Source: Chloroflexota bacterium (GTDB taxonomy: Bacteria > Chloroflexota > Limnocylindria > Limnocylindrales > CSP1-4). From it: a DNA stretch of 13,264 nucleotides. The stretch spans positions 1 through 13,264 of the forward strand of contig JAJYDP010000062.1 in assembly GCA_021777365.1 (NCBI GenBank), written 5' to 3'. Positions 1 through 8,414 of this stretch are shown in pieces; position 1 is the first letter of the stretch, and each line of letters starts with the position of its first letter. Position numbers and translations under genes: made by a program. The notes under the pieces were generated by a model. That model was not told the origin of the DNA, searched no databases, and saw nothing but the letters and a program-made list of their open reading frames with translations.

Positions 1-935
1 GCTTCGAGATGACCGCGCCGGCGGGGAGCGTGCAGGTCCAGCGGGGCGCCTACGACGAGTACGCGCCATCGCCCAGCTTCGACGGCGTCAACGACGTCCC
101 GCGCCTCGGGACGTACCTGCTGCGCATGGTGGTCGACGAGGCGTCGAACTGCCCGGGCTGCCGGGGCTGGCTCGCGGTCGGCCGGTTGGACGCGAACGCC
201 GCGCTCACCTCCCCGGCACCCTCCGGGTACCAGCCGCTGGTCCGGTCCCCAGACGAGCTCGAGGCGGCCTTGGCCAGGGACCGGTCCGCCCTCGTCGGGC
301 AGGTCGTGTTCGTCGACGGACAGATCACGCCAGGGCGCGCCAGCGGCTGCGCTGGGCCCGGCCCGTGTTCGATCGGGATTCTGGACGGCACGCCCGAGCA
401 GGTCGTGACCACCCCGTACACCGTCTCCCAGTTCGTGCCCGGCGACGACGTCCCGACCCACAATGTGCTCGCGCTCGTCGTCCGCGCGGACGGCCTCGAG
501 TACCTCGGCTTCGGCGCGGTCCCGCTTCCGCTCGCGGAGCTCGCCGATCCGCTCGTGACGAACGGCCTGCCGCTCCAGGTGCACCCGGTGACCGCCTGGC
601 TGGTCGACGCCGGGCTGACCATGCGCTGCCCGGCGCCCGATCCCGCGATCCCGCCCGACACCCCCTTCGTGGTCTGCGGGGGTGCGTGGCTCACCGCGGG
701 CCCGGTGCAGCCCGCCCACGTGACCGGCAACGTCGGCTCCATCACCCCGCCTGCCGGCGGCATCCGGGTGCAGCCTGCCGCCTACTCCGAGTTCGCGGCC
801 GATCCGGCGCGGGAGCCCGACGGTATCGGCGATCAGCCGCGTCAGGGCACGTATTTTGTGCGCATGGTCCCCGACCCACGCCCCGGCGCCGATCCGGCCA
901 CTGGCTGGCAGATCGTGGCCCGGCTCGCGCCGTGA
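1..935 (+). CDS. Exported-type protein with a repeated module, 5' end missing (gene A)
   Basis: I do not recognise a family. The frame is open to the window edge: the codons before the first ATG (position 9) read Phe-Glu, and the repeat homology runs right up to the edge, so that ATG is most likely internal and the N-terminus is missing. A roughly 62-residue module occurs twice. The first copy covers about 9-197 and the second about 745-932, at the extreme C-terminus. Each has a Pro-Ala-Gly start, a VQ..AY-[DS]-E-[YF] block, a 'GTY-x-x-RMV' block and a 'GW-x-x-[VA]-x-RL' end. The equivalent Tyr codons (51 and 783) are 244 codons apart. Between the copies are several Cys residues in pairs (for example C-P-G-C), suggesting disulfides and an extracytoplasmic location. 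The stop is TGA at 933-935, 34 nt before the next gene, so co-transcription with it is likely. Confidence 0.75.
   Translation, partial: FEMTAPAGSVQVQRGAYDEYAPSPSFDGVNDVPRLGTYLLRMVVDEASNCPGCRGWLAVGRLDANAALTSPAPSGYQPLVRSPDELEAALARDRSALVGQVVFVDGQITPGRASGCAGPGPCSIGILDGTPEQVVTTPYTVSQFVPGDDVPTHNVLALVVRADGLEYLGFGAVPLPLAELADPLVTNGLPLQVHPVTAWLVDAGLTMRCPAPDPAIPPDTPFVVCGGAWLTAGPVQPAHVTGNVGSITPPAGGIRVQPAAYSEFAADPAREPDGIGDQPRQGTYFVRMVPDPRPGADPATGWQIVARLAP
9..932 (+). repeat. Protein-level duplication inside gene A (two copies, 244-codon period)
   Basis: Copy 1 (about 9-197) and copy 2 (about 745-932) align along their length with shared PAG, VQ, AY, EY/EF, GTY, RMV and GW-x-x-[VA]-x-RL positions. They have diverged at DNA level, so the duplication is old. 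About 180 codons of unrelated sequence separate them. More copies may exist upstream of the window. Confidence 0.65.
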
Positions 936-969
936 GCGGGGACCGACGGCCGTGCACGGGCAACCGCCC

Positions 970-3309
970 ATGAACGCTCGAATCCGGCTCCTCGCCGCCG
1001 TCGCCTCCCTCGTGCTCGTGGCCGCCTGCGGCTCGGCGACCACGGTGCGCCTCAGCCCACCCGCGGTCGGCCCCACAATCAGCAACCTGCCCTCGCCAGC
1101 GCCGTCGGCACTCGGCATCAGCACGGGTCCGCTGCCCTCGGCGACGTCCGCTGCGGCGGGTTCGGTCGACCGCGTGGGCGTCTTCCCGGGTGGTTTCTGG
1201 GCCACCCGGGGCACGAAGCTCCTCATTTCCGCCGACGGTGGGACGAGCTGGAGGGCCGGCACGCTGCCGTCGCCCTCGCCGCTCGCGGTGGACGTCCTCG
1301 ACGCGCGCCACGCCTGGGCGGTGTACCCGGTCGGCGCCACGGAGACCGGGCAGGCCGGCCGGAGCAGCGACGTGCTGCAGCTGTTCGTCTTCCGGACCAG
1401 CGACGGCGGCACCACCTGGGACGCGGCGAAGCTGACCGAGAACGTGGCCGACTCGATCGTCGTGCCGGCATTCCGCGATGCCGAACACGGCTACATCCTC
1501 GCGTCCGCTCTGCGCCAGAGCAGCGGGGTCAGCTCGCTCCTCGCCACCAGCGACGGGGGCGCCACCTGGGCCCCGGCCGGCCAGGGCGCCTGGCTGGGCG
1601 CCGAGTTCGGCACCGGGCCTGAGGGCACCCTCTGGGCGGGCAGCGAGCCCACCGCGGGGCCCGAGCAGCGCCCCCTCCTCGACGTCAGCCGCGACGGCGG
1701 GCAGCACTGGACCGACGCCCGGCTGCCCGGCCTGGTGGGCGCCACCGGCGCGCGCTACTCGCTTCTCGGACCACCCTCGTTCTTCGGCACGCCGGGCGTG
1801 GTGGCGGTCCTCGACGAGTCGGGATCGGCGCAGATCGTGCGGATCTTCACGAGCGCAGACGGCGGGCGGGCGTGGACGCAGGCCGCGGACCTCGGCCGGA
1901 GCGATCTCGCCTCGTTCGCCGTGCCGCTCACGTTCGCCGCCGCCGGACCATCGCGCTGGCTCGTCGGCGGGCTCGACGGCGCATCCCTGCGCGTCACGGG
2001 CGACGCCGGGCGCACGTGGCGCGACGTGCCCGCCGACGGGCTCCCGGCAGGCATCACCGGCCTCCTGTTCGCCGACGCCTCCCACGGAGCCGCGGAGGTC
2101 GCGCCTGACGATGCGCTCTACGTCACCGCGGACGGGGGGATGACGTGGACGCCGGCGTCCCTGGCGCCGTCTGCCGCAGCTTCGCCGGGACCGGGCGCCT
2201 GGACCGGCCTGCGCTGGAGCGCGCCCGCCGTGCTTCCGAAGGGCGACGCGCGCTATGCCACGCCCGATGACGTCGTGGCGTGGGCGGGCGGCTACGTCGC
2301 CGCCGGCTTCCTGCAGTACGACGGCGGCGATGCGCCCGCCGCCTGGTGGTCGGCGGACGGTCGCAGCTGGACACGGGCCGTGGCGGGCCACACGCAGCCC
2401 GCGGCGTCGATGCGCTGGCTCGCAGCGCTCGGCGACCGGCTGGTGGCGATCGGGACGGGAGGCGCTCCGGTGTGCACGGCACCCGGCCCCGGGGAGACGT
2501 GCGCCCCTCTGCCGGTGCTCACCTGGACCAGCCCGGACGGGCGCACCTGGACAGAGGGGCCGTCCGCGGCCACATTCGGCGGCGCCACGATCGCTGCGGT
2601 CGCCGCGGGGCACGGCCGGATCGTGGCCGTTGGAGACACGGGCTTCGACCATCCCGCGATCTGGACCTCGACCGACGGGACGACGTGGACCCGGGAGGCC
2701 CTGCCCGCTGCGACGTTCGCACAGGCGCACCCAGGAGCCGTCGTCGCGTTCGCCGGCGGGTTCGTGCTGGCCGGTGGAGTGGGCGGTGTGCAGCCGCCCA
2801 GCGGCGGCGTGGTGCCCAACGTGCTCTCGTCACCGGCGATCTGGGTCTCGGCGGACGGCCTCTCCTGGCGGCGGGCGAACCTCGCCGACCCGGCGAACGC
2901 CGGGCAGGTCGTGACGCTGGTCGCAGGCGCCGATGGCCTGCTCGCGGTCGGCCCCACGCCGACCGGCTACACGGCGGCCGTCTGGACCTCCGGCGATGGG
3001 CGGACCTGGACCCGCCTGTCGGATCCGAACGTGCTACCCGGCGGGTCGATCGCCTCGGACGGGCGGCACATGATCGCTCAGGTCTACGTCAGCGACGATC
3101 GGGTCTCGTTCTCGGCGTCGAGCGACGGCACGACCTGGCAGCCGCTGGCGGACACCGGCGCCACGGCCACCATGCCGCGCTGGCCGGGCCCGCAGAACCC
3201 CACCATCTCGGCGGTCCGCGTCACCCCCAGCGGGCTCATCGTCCTCGGCTCCGACGGGCGCGACGGCAGCTCGCCGATCTGGGTGGCGCCCGCGGTGGTC
3301 GGGCCGTGA
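970..3309 (+). CDS. Lipoprotein with two tandem Asp-box beta-propellers (gene B)
   Basis: This is a predicted lipoprotein of 779 residues. The ATG at 970 was chosen because it gives an N-terminus of Arg residues, a hydrophobic core and the lipobox V-A-A-C with Cys20; upstream in-frame starts would bury the signal peptide. Residues about 80-400 carry canonical Asp boxes (S/T-x-D-x-G-x-x-W, mostly 'DGG') near 86, 143, 193, 240, 295, 343 and 390, as in sialidase/BNR and YCF48-type propellers. Residues about 410-779 carry a different, one-residue-shorter motif (W-x-S-x-DG-x-x-W) six times, near 459, 519, 565, 625, 672 and 715. No sialidase catalytic set was identified, so a binding or sensing role is more likely than enzymatic activity (inference). 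Cys502 and Cys511 could form a disulfide loop before the second short motif. No good Shine-Dalgarno is visible. Its stop overlaps the next start. Confidence 0.88.
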   Translation: MNARIRLLAAVASLVLVAACGSATTVRLSPPAVGPTISNLPSPAPSALGISTGPLPSATSAAAGSVDRVGVFPGGFWATRGTKLLISADGGTSWRAGTLPSPSPLAVDVLDARHAWAVYPVGATETGQAGRSSDVLQLFVFRTSDGGTTWDAAKLTENVADSIVVPAFRDAEHGYILASALRQSSGVSSLLATSDGGATWAPAGQGAWLGAEFGTGPEGTLWAGSEPTAGPEQRPLLDVSRDGGQHWTDARLPGLVGATGARYSLLGPPSFFGTPGVVAVLDESGSAQIVRIFTSADGGRAWTQAADLGRSDLASFAVPLTFAAAGPSRWLVGGLDGASLRVTGDAGRTWRDVPADGLPAGITGLLFADASHGAAEVAPDDALYVTADGGMTWTPASLAPSAAASPGPGAWTGLRWSAPAVLPKGDARYATPDDVVAWAGGYVAAGFLQYDGGDAPAAWWSADGRSWTRAVAGHTQPAASMRWLAALGDRLVAIGTGGAPVCTAPGPGETCAPLPVLTWTSPDGRTWTEGPSAATFGGATIAAVAAGHGRIVAVGDTGFDHPAIWTSTDGTTWTREALPAATFAQAHPGAVVAFAGGFVLAGGVGGVQPPSGGVVPNVLSSPAIWVSADGLSWRRANLADPANAGQVVTLVAGADGLLAVGPTPTGYTAAVWTSGDGRTWTRLSDPNVLPGGSIASDGRHMIAQVYVSDDRVSFSASSDGTTWQPLADTGATATMPRWPGPQNPTISAVRVTPSGLIVLGSDGRDGSSPIWVAPAVVGP

Positions 3310-5672
3310 CCGCGCACGATCCGTCGGCGCACGTGGCCAGGCGGGGACCGCGCACCACGCGACAGGCGCTTCGTCGACGAGCCGGCCTGGCGAGCGCCGT
3401 GCTGCTCGTCGCCGCCTGCGGAGGTCGAGCGCCGTCGGCCACCCCGTCGCCAGCGCCGCTCGTGCCGGGCTCGTCGCTCGGTGCTGCGTCCGTCGCGACC
3501 ACGGGCACGCCGGGCGCGCCGGTGTTGGCGATCGGGGTCCCGCTGCTGGTGGGCCAGCACACCGGTATCAAGGCCGCCCTCGCCGACAGTGCCAGCGGCC
3601 CGGTGGTGAGCGTCTACGAGCCACAGCTCGCGGTGCCCGGCCCGCTGCCCCTCGGGTCGGGCCAGCCCGTGGGCTGGAACTGCCCGGCGAGCCCGGTTGG
3701 CCTCGTGGGCGCCTCATCGGTCAGCTGGACCACCGCCGGCCAGTCCATCCTCGCGCTCGCCGGGGATGCCTCGGCCCCAGGACCCGTGGGCATCGGGTTC
3801 ACGCCCGACTGCGCCCGCACCACGGTCCTCGCGCCGCATTCGGCGACGTCCTGGGCGGCGTCCGTTGCGCCGTCCATCCTGAACGCCGGGGTGTGGTTCC
3901 TCGGCATGAAGCCGGGTGACCCGAACACCGTCGTCGCCTGGTCGCCGGCCACGGGGCAGCTCGCGATGAAGGGCGGCTTCGAGTCCTGGACCGGCGACGG
4001 TGGGCGCACCTGGACCAGCGGCGAGACCGATCCGGCGATCCCGGCGGGTTGGGACTGGTCCGGCGCGTTCTGGCAGGTCGGGCCGGGGAGGCTCGTCGCC
4101 TCGCGCGGTCCTGGGTTCAGCGTCGATCCTGCCGCGTCGATCCCGACGGACATCACCTGGGATCCGACGGCCGGGCAGGTGCCGCCGCTGATGGCGACCG
4201 GCGTCTTCCGGGACCGCGTGCTCTTCGGTGGGCGGGACGCGGCCCTCGAGTCGGTGGCTACCGACGGCTCCGGGATCACGCGCCTCCCCATCGCCACCTG
4301 GCGCATCTCCGCGGGGTCGCGGTTCGTGGCTGCCGAGGGGAGGGACCTCGCCACCGGCGCCCCCACCCTCGCGGTCTCGTCCGATGGGGTGCACTTCGCG
4401 AGCGTCGCCCTGCCGGCCGAGTTCGCGCAGGCCCCGACCGACTCGGTCGCGCTGCTCGCGCTCGACAACCGGGTGCTACTGACCGACCGGTCTGCGGTCG
4501 CCGATCCGCGCGGGGCGGCCATCCACGTCTGGTCGGTCCCGGTGACAGGCGCGCCTGCATCTCCGCCATCGCCCACCCCGATCCCGACGCCGTCGATCCC
4601 GTCTCCGCCGCCCGCCGAACTGACCTCGACCTGGACGCCGGTGACGCTCCCGAGCGTGCTGTCGGTCGATGCCTTCGGCGGCCCGGGCGGCGGGTTCTCC
4701 GCCCTGCCCGGCGGCGGCTTCATCGATTTCGTCCCGGCCCCTCCCACGCGGACCCTCGTCTTCACCTCGCTCGACGGCTCGCGCTGGATGCAGGTCGGCG
4801 AGGTGACGGGCACGGACGCGCACGGCATCTCCGGGCCGGTAGCCAGCGACGGCCACGTCTTCGTGGCCCTTGGCTCCGAGCAGGGAGGCCAGGGCGGCTA
4901 TGGCATGCAGCAGAACGGCGCGACGTGGGTCTCGCGCGACCTGCGCAGCTGGACGAAGGCGCCCCACCAGGCGGCGTTCGGGGGCGCGGAGTTACACGCC
5001 ATCGCGGCGGGCCCCGCGGGCTTCGTCGCGACCGGGTTCGACCAGGGCGGCCAGTCGATATGGACCTCGCCCGACGGGCTCCACTGGTCTCTCGTGACCA
5101 GCGACCAGCCATCGGCGAGCGACACGGTCGAGGCGACCGCAGTCATCTACAGCCGGGGCGAGTTCGTGATGGTGGGCCGCCTCGACAACGACGCGGCTGC
5201 GTGGACATCGCTCGACGGCCGGCACTGGACCATCCACGCGCCGCTGCCGGGCGGCTCGGACGTGGTGCTCGAAGGGCTCGCATCGACGCCGTCCGGCTTC
5301 CTCTCGCTGGGCACCGGCGGCCCGCAGGTGGAGGTGTCGCCCGGCGTGTTCCTCTCGCCCGTCGCGCCGTGGACCTCGACCGACGGCGCGAGCTGGATCT
5401 CCGGACCGTCGAGCCCGGCCCTCTTCGGCGCCTACCCGACGCTCGTGTCGGCCCCGGGGGGCTTCGTCGCGGCCGGCACGGTCGGCTCGACGGGCTCCGG
5501 ACTCTGGACCTCGCGCCACGGGACCGACTGGGTGCCGGTGGCCGGCGTGCCGCTGGTACCCGCCGACCAGCTGCAGTCCCCGCAGCTGCTCTCGGACGGA
5601 CGGCACGTCCTCCTGATCGAAGCCGGCCCGAGCGGCCGGACCGCTCTCGTGTCGGGCGGGCTGACGCGATGA
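3306..5672 (+). CDS. Lipoprotein with C-terminal six-repeat WTSxDG propeller (gene C)
   Basis: This is a predicted lipoprotein of 788 residues starting at GTG 3306, whose GTGA overlaps the stop of gene B (TGA 3307-3309), so translational coupling is likely. An in-frame GTG at 3333 is an alternative. A basic N-terminus leads to a hydrophobic stretch and the lipobox V-A-A-C (Cys38 from 3306). Residues about 45-415 form an unrecognised beta-rich region with one canonical Asp box near 229-236. A Pro/Ser/Thr-rich linker lies at about 418-438. Residues about 440-788 carry six short Asp-box-like motifs near 486, 541, 586, 633, 689 and 734; the second and the last are degenerate (RDLRS and RHGTD). 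The layout of anchor, domain, Pro-rich linker and six-repeat propeller mirrors the sigma-linked protein at 11046. The ligand is unknown. The stop overlaps the next ATG. Confidence 0.87.
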   Translation: MTAHDPSAHVARRGPRTTRQALRRRAGLASAVLLVAACGGRAPSATPSPAPLVPGSSLGAASVATTGTPGAPVLAIGVPLLVGQHTGIKAALADSASGPVVSVYEPQLAVPGPLPLGSGQPVGWNCPASPVGLVGASSVSWTTAGQSILALAGDASAPGPVGIGFTPDCARTTVLAPHSATSWAASVAPSILNAGVWFLGMKPGDPNTVVAWSPATGQLAMKGGFESWTGDGGRTWTSGETDPAIPAGWDWSGAFWQVGPGRLVASRGPGFSVDPAASIPTDITWDPTAGQVPPLMATGVFRDRVLFGGRDAALESVATDGSGITRLPIATWRISAGSRFVAAEGRDLATGAPTLAVSSDGVHFASVALPAEFAQAPTDSVALLALDNRVLLTDRSAVADPRGAAIHVWSVPVTGAPASPPSPTPIPTPSIPSPPPAELTSTWTPVTLPSVLSVDAFGGPGGGFSALPGGGFIDFVPAPPTRTLVFTSLDGSRWMQVGEVTGTDAHGISGPVASDGHVFVALGSEQGGQGGYGMQQNGATWVSRDLRSWTKAPHQAAFGGAELHAIAAGPAGFVATGFDQGGQSIWTSPDGLHWSLVTSDQPSASDTVEATAVIYSRGEFVMVGRLDNDAAAWTSLDGRHWTIHAPLPGGSDVVLEGLASTPSGFLSLGTGGPQVEVSPGVFLSPVAPWTSTDGASWISGPSSPALFGAYPTLVSAPGGFVAAGTVGSTGSGLWTSRHGTDWVPVAGVPLVPADQLQSPQLLSDGRHVLLIEAGPSGRTALVSGGLTR

Positions 5673-8338
5673 GCGCGGGCGTCGATCGACGTCACGGCCG
5701 GTGGGTCCCGCTCGCCGCGGCCACGGCCGTCGGCATCCTGCTCGCGGGCACGCTCCTCGCCGCCGTCCTGCAGCACCCGGTGGTGCCCACGGGAACGCCG
5801 TCGCGCGTGAGCCCGACGTCGTCGCCCGCCGGATCCCCGTCCGCGCCCGCGGCCACCCTTGTCGATCGCGTCGCCGGCACGTTCTCCGGGGTCAGCTGGT
5901 CGCCTGATGGGCGCGCCTTCCTGGCCATCGTCCAGGCCAGCGATGGCACGAGCGACGTCCGCGTGTATGGCGCCGATGGGCGCCGGCTCTGGGTCGAGCC
6001 CGGATCGGGGGCAACCTGGGTGGACGCGACGCACGTCGCGGTCCTCGTGCCCGACGGACCGGTCGTCGTCTGCAGCACGGACGGCTCGTCGCGGATCACC
6101 ATCGCGGGGTCCTGGCGCGCCGTGTTCGGGAGCGGTCACGGGGCACTCGCACTGCTCGCCTCGCCGGGCGCCCTGCCGGGTGCCACGTTCACTGTCTGGC
6201 GCCTCGACGGCACCCGGAGTGCCCCGGAGCCCGGGATCCCGGCGGCGTGGTCGCCCGACGGCAGCCGCCTCGCGTACTGGCTCTCGCTCGTCACCGGTCA
6301 GGGGCGCACGCAGCGCCCGATCGTTTTCGCGGCGACCGGAGCGCCGACGCGCGCAGTTCTGGCGGTCCTCGACCAGGAGTCGATGGGCCAGGTGATCGCC
6401 TTCCCGGCGCATCCGCTCGACGGGCGGACGCCGGTCGCCTGGAGCCCGGACGGACGCTGGATCGCGGGCGACCTGGCCGGCCAACCTTTGGGCCCCGTCG
6501 TCCTCGGCGTGCCGTCCCCCCGGGCCGATCCGAGCGTGGCGCCCGCGGTCGTCTCGCTCCCCGCCAAGCTCCACCTCGCCGGCTGGACCAGCGACAACCG
6601 GCTGCTGCTCGCGTACATGGCGCAGGCCGCGACCTGGGGCAGTGCGACGCGGACGCTCAGCGCGGGTTTGCCCCCTGGCGCACGCGCCATGGCGGACCCC
6701 TGCGGCCGCACCCTGCTGCTCGACGCCACCGGTCGCGCGATCGGCACCGTCTCCAGCGACGCGTCGGGCTTCGCGTTCCTCGGTCCACCCGTCCCCGCGA
6801 TCTCGCCCGACGGGACCCTGCTCGCCGAGCCCAGTTGTGCGGATACCGCGAGCGAGCTCCTCCTCGCCAGCGTCGCCGCGCTCGCTCCGGCGCCCGCGCC
6901 CTCGCCGCTCGCGCTCGCATCGTCCACGTCCCCGCCGCCGGTCGTGGCGGCCAGTGGCTGGCCGGTCGCCCTCCCCGGCGACGGGACGTCGACGCCTGTC
7001 CTCGGGGCTGACGGGACGCTGTACGTCGCGGTACCCGATCAAGGCACGCGCCAACCCTGGGGCCTCTTCGCCTTCGACGCGAGCGGCCACGTCCGCGCGG
7101 GCTGGCCATACCGCTTGCCCGCCGCTGGGCCGTCGATGAAGCTCGTGGCTGCCCCGGACGGCACGCTCTACGTCGGCGCCGCGCAGGAGATCGTCGCGCT
7201 CGGGCCCGACGGCGCACCCCGCCCGGGCTGGCCGGTCGCGCTGCCGTCCACCCTGACCGGGATGGTCCTCGCCGCTGATGGCACCCTCTACGCGGAGTCC
7301 TGGTCCGCGGGCCAGGGCGACACGCTCACCGCGCTCGGGCCCGACGGTCGGACCAAGGCCGGCTGGCCGGTGTCGCTGCCCGCGCCCGGCGCCCAGCTCC
7401 TCGTGGCGCCCGACGGCACCGTGTACGACATGGGCGAGGTCAGCAGCTGGCCCAACGAGACGATGCGCATCAGCGTGCTCGACCCCTCCGGGCTCCCGAA
7501 GGCCGGCTGGCCGATCACCCTGCGCGGGGCGGAGCCGGGGATGGCTCTCGCGCCTGACGGCACCCTCTACGCCTGGTGGTTCGAGGGTACGCCGGGCAAG
7601 GTCGCCGGCTGGACCATCGCATCCACGCATGTCGAGGCCCTGGGCCTCGACGGACGACCCAACTCGGGATGGCCGGTGACGCTCGCCGGGCTCGCCTCGG
7701 TGCCCGCGTTCGGCGCGGATGGTACCGCCTACCTCACGCTCGGCTCGACGCAGGGCGGCACCGGCGCCGTGCTCGCGCTCGACCGCACCGGCCACACGCT
7801 GCACGGCTGGCCGGTCCGCCTGCCCGACGGCCTGCGGGGGTTGTGGGCGCTCGACGCGCAGCCCGGCGGGATCGGGAACGCGCGGCCGCCCGTGGTCGCG
7901 GCCGACGGGACGCTCGTCCTGGGCGTGTGGCACGCGAGCGCCGGCGGGACGCTCGGTGCGGAGGGCACGATCCTGCTCGATGGGCGCTCCGGGACGGTGC
8001 TCACTGGCTGGCCGGTCATGCTGCCGGCGGGCACCATGTTCGCGCGCTCCGCTCCCAACGCGGTCCCTGGTGGGGCCGAGCTGCCGCCGGCCCTGCGGAG
8101 CGCCGGCGGGATCGCCTATGCACGCATGCTTCCCGGCGGCGGCTGGCAGGTCGAGGCCCACGACCGCCAGGGCCGGCTCGTGTCGGGCTGGCCGCAACGG
8201 CTCCCCCTTGCCACCGTGCCCGCCTGGCTCGGCCTGGGGCCTGGCGACCGTCTCGTCGTCGAGGCGGTGCCCCTCGGCGGGACGGATCAGCGCACGATCC
8301 TGAGCGCCTTTGACCCGCTCGGGGGCGTGGCGCGGTAA
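5669..8338 (+). CDS. Membrane-anchored protein with a PD40-like propeller and nine GWP repeats (gene D)
   Basis: This protein has 889 residues. The ATG at 5669 overlaps the stop of gene C as ATGA; the same frame stays open far upstream, but that extension lies inside gene C and is rejected. A basic N-terminus precedes one hydrophobic helix (about 13-34) with no lipobox, giving a signal anchor or uncleaved signal. A Ser/Pro-rich spacer follows. Residues about 70-400 contain W-S-P-D-G motifs near 77, 194 and 258 and I-S-P-D-G near 378, typical of PD40/WD40-like (TolB-type) propellers. An Ala/Pro-rich linker at about 405-429 leads to nine G-W-P motifs at residues 430, 478, 520, 565, 613, 667, 713, 780 and 840, usually GWPVxLP, each paired with a D-G-T-[LAV]-Y/V-type strand, resembling PQQ-like quinoprotein repeats. 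Two propellers displayed outside the membrane is the likeliest reading. No enzymatic residues were recognised. Confidence 0.88.
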   Translation: MSAGVDRRHGRWVPLAAATAVGILLAGTLLAAVLQHPVVPTGTPSRVSPTSSPAGSPSAPAATLVDRVAGTFSGVSWSPDGRAFLAIVQASDGTSDVRVYGADGRRLWVEPGSGATWVDATHVAVLVPDGPVVVCSTDGSSRITIAGSWRAVFGSGHGALALLASPGALPGATFTVWRLDGTRSAPEPGIPAAWSPDGSRLAYWLSLVTGQGRTQRPIVFAATGAPTRAVLAVLDQESMGQVIAFPAHPLDGRTPVAWSPDGRWIAGDLAGQPLGPVVLGVPSPRADPSVAPAVVSLPAKLHLAGWTSDNRLLLAYMAQAATWGSATRTLSAGLPPGARAMADPCGRTLLLDATGRAIGTVSSDASGFAFLGPPVPAISPDGTLLAEPSCADTASELLLASVAALAPAPAPSPLALASSTSPPPVVAASGWPVALPGDGTSTPVLGADGTLYVAVPDQGTRQPWGLFAFDASGHVRAGWPYRLPAAGPSMKLVAAPDGTLYVGAAQEIVALGPDGAPRPGWPVALPSTLTGMVLAADGTLYAESWSAGQGDTLTALGPDGRTKAGWPVSLPAPGAQLLVAPDGTVYDMGEVSSWPNETMRISVLDPSGLPKAGWPITLRGAEPGMALAPDGTLYAWWFEGTPGKVAGWTIASTHVEALGLDGRPNSGWPVTLAGLASVPAFGADGTAYLTLGSTQGGTGAVLALDRTGHTLHGWPVRLPDGLRGLWALDAQPGGIGNARPPVVAADGTLVLGVWHASAGGTLGAEGTILLDGRSGTVLTGWPVMLPAGTMFARSAPNAVPGGAELPPALRSAGGIAYARMLPGGGWQVEAHDRQGRLVSGWPQRLPLATVPAWLGLGPGDRLVVEAVPLGGTDQRTILSAFDPLGGVAR
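6956..8203 (+). repeat. Nine GWPVxLP repeats encoded in gene D
   Basis: The Gly codons of the G-W-P motif are at 6956, 7100, 7226, 7361, 7505, 7667, 7805, 8006 and 8186, giving spacings of 48, 42, 45, 48, 54, 46, 67 and 60 codons. The first copies are regular and the last ones longer. At DNA level the ggctggccggt core recurs nearly unchanged in several copies. The spacing fits one propeller blade per repeat. Confidence 0.8.
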
Positions 8339-8398
8339 GACCGGCAGACCCTCGACAACGGGCGGGGCCGAGCGCAGGATGGAGCGGTCCCGCGACTC

Positions 8399-8405
8399 GA
8401 GGGGG
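8399..8405 (+). promoter_or_regulatory. Ribosome binding site deciding the start of gene E
   Basis: GAGGGGG sits 9 nt before ATG 8415. It is the clearest Shine-Dalgarno among the first five genes and supports the shorter start over ATG 8379, whose upstream sequence is weak. Confidence 0.6.
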
Positions 8406-8414
8406 ATCGGCCCG

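Noticed and set aside
856..969. Upstream start for gene B within gene A
   Set aside because: It would add 38 residues before the signal peptide and destroy the lipobox position.
742..2730. 662-codon open frame on the minus strand
   Set aside because: It is a shadow of genes A and B. Low-complexity Arg/Gly-rich product with no motif.
2280..3305. Upstream extension of gene C
   Set aside because: It overlaps gene B and has no repeats. The lipoprotein signal begins after GTG 3306.
970..3309. Sialidase enzyme for gene B
   Set aside because: Asp boxes alone are structural. I could not find the Arg triad, Tyr/Glu pair or an FRIP-type motif of sialidases.
4049..5668. Upstream extension of gene D by 540 codons
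   Set aside because: It lies wholly inside gene C in another frame with Arg-rich nonsense. ATG 5669 begins a normal membrane anchor.
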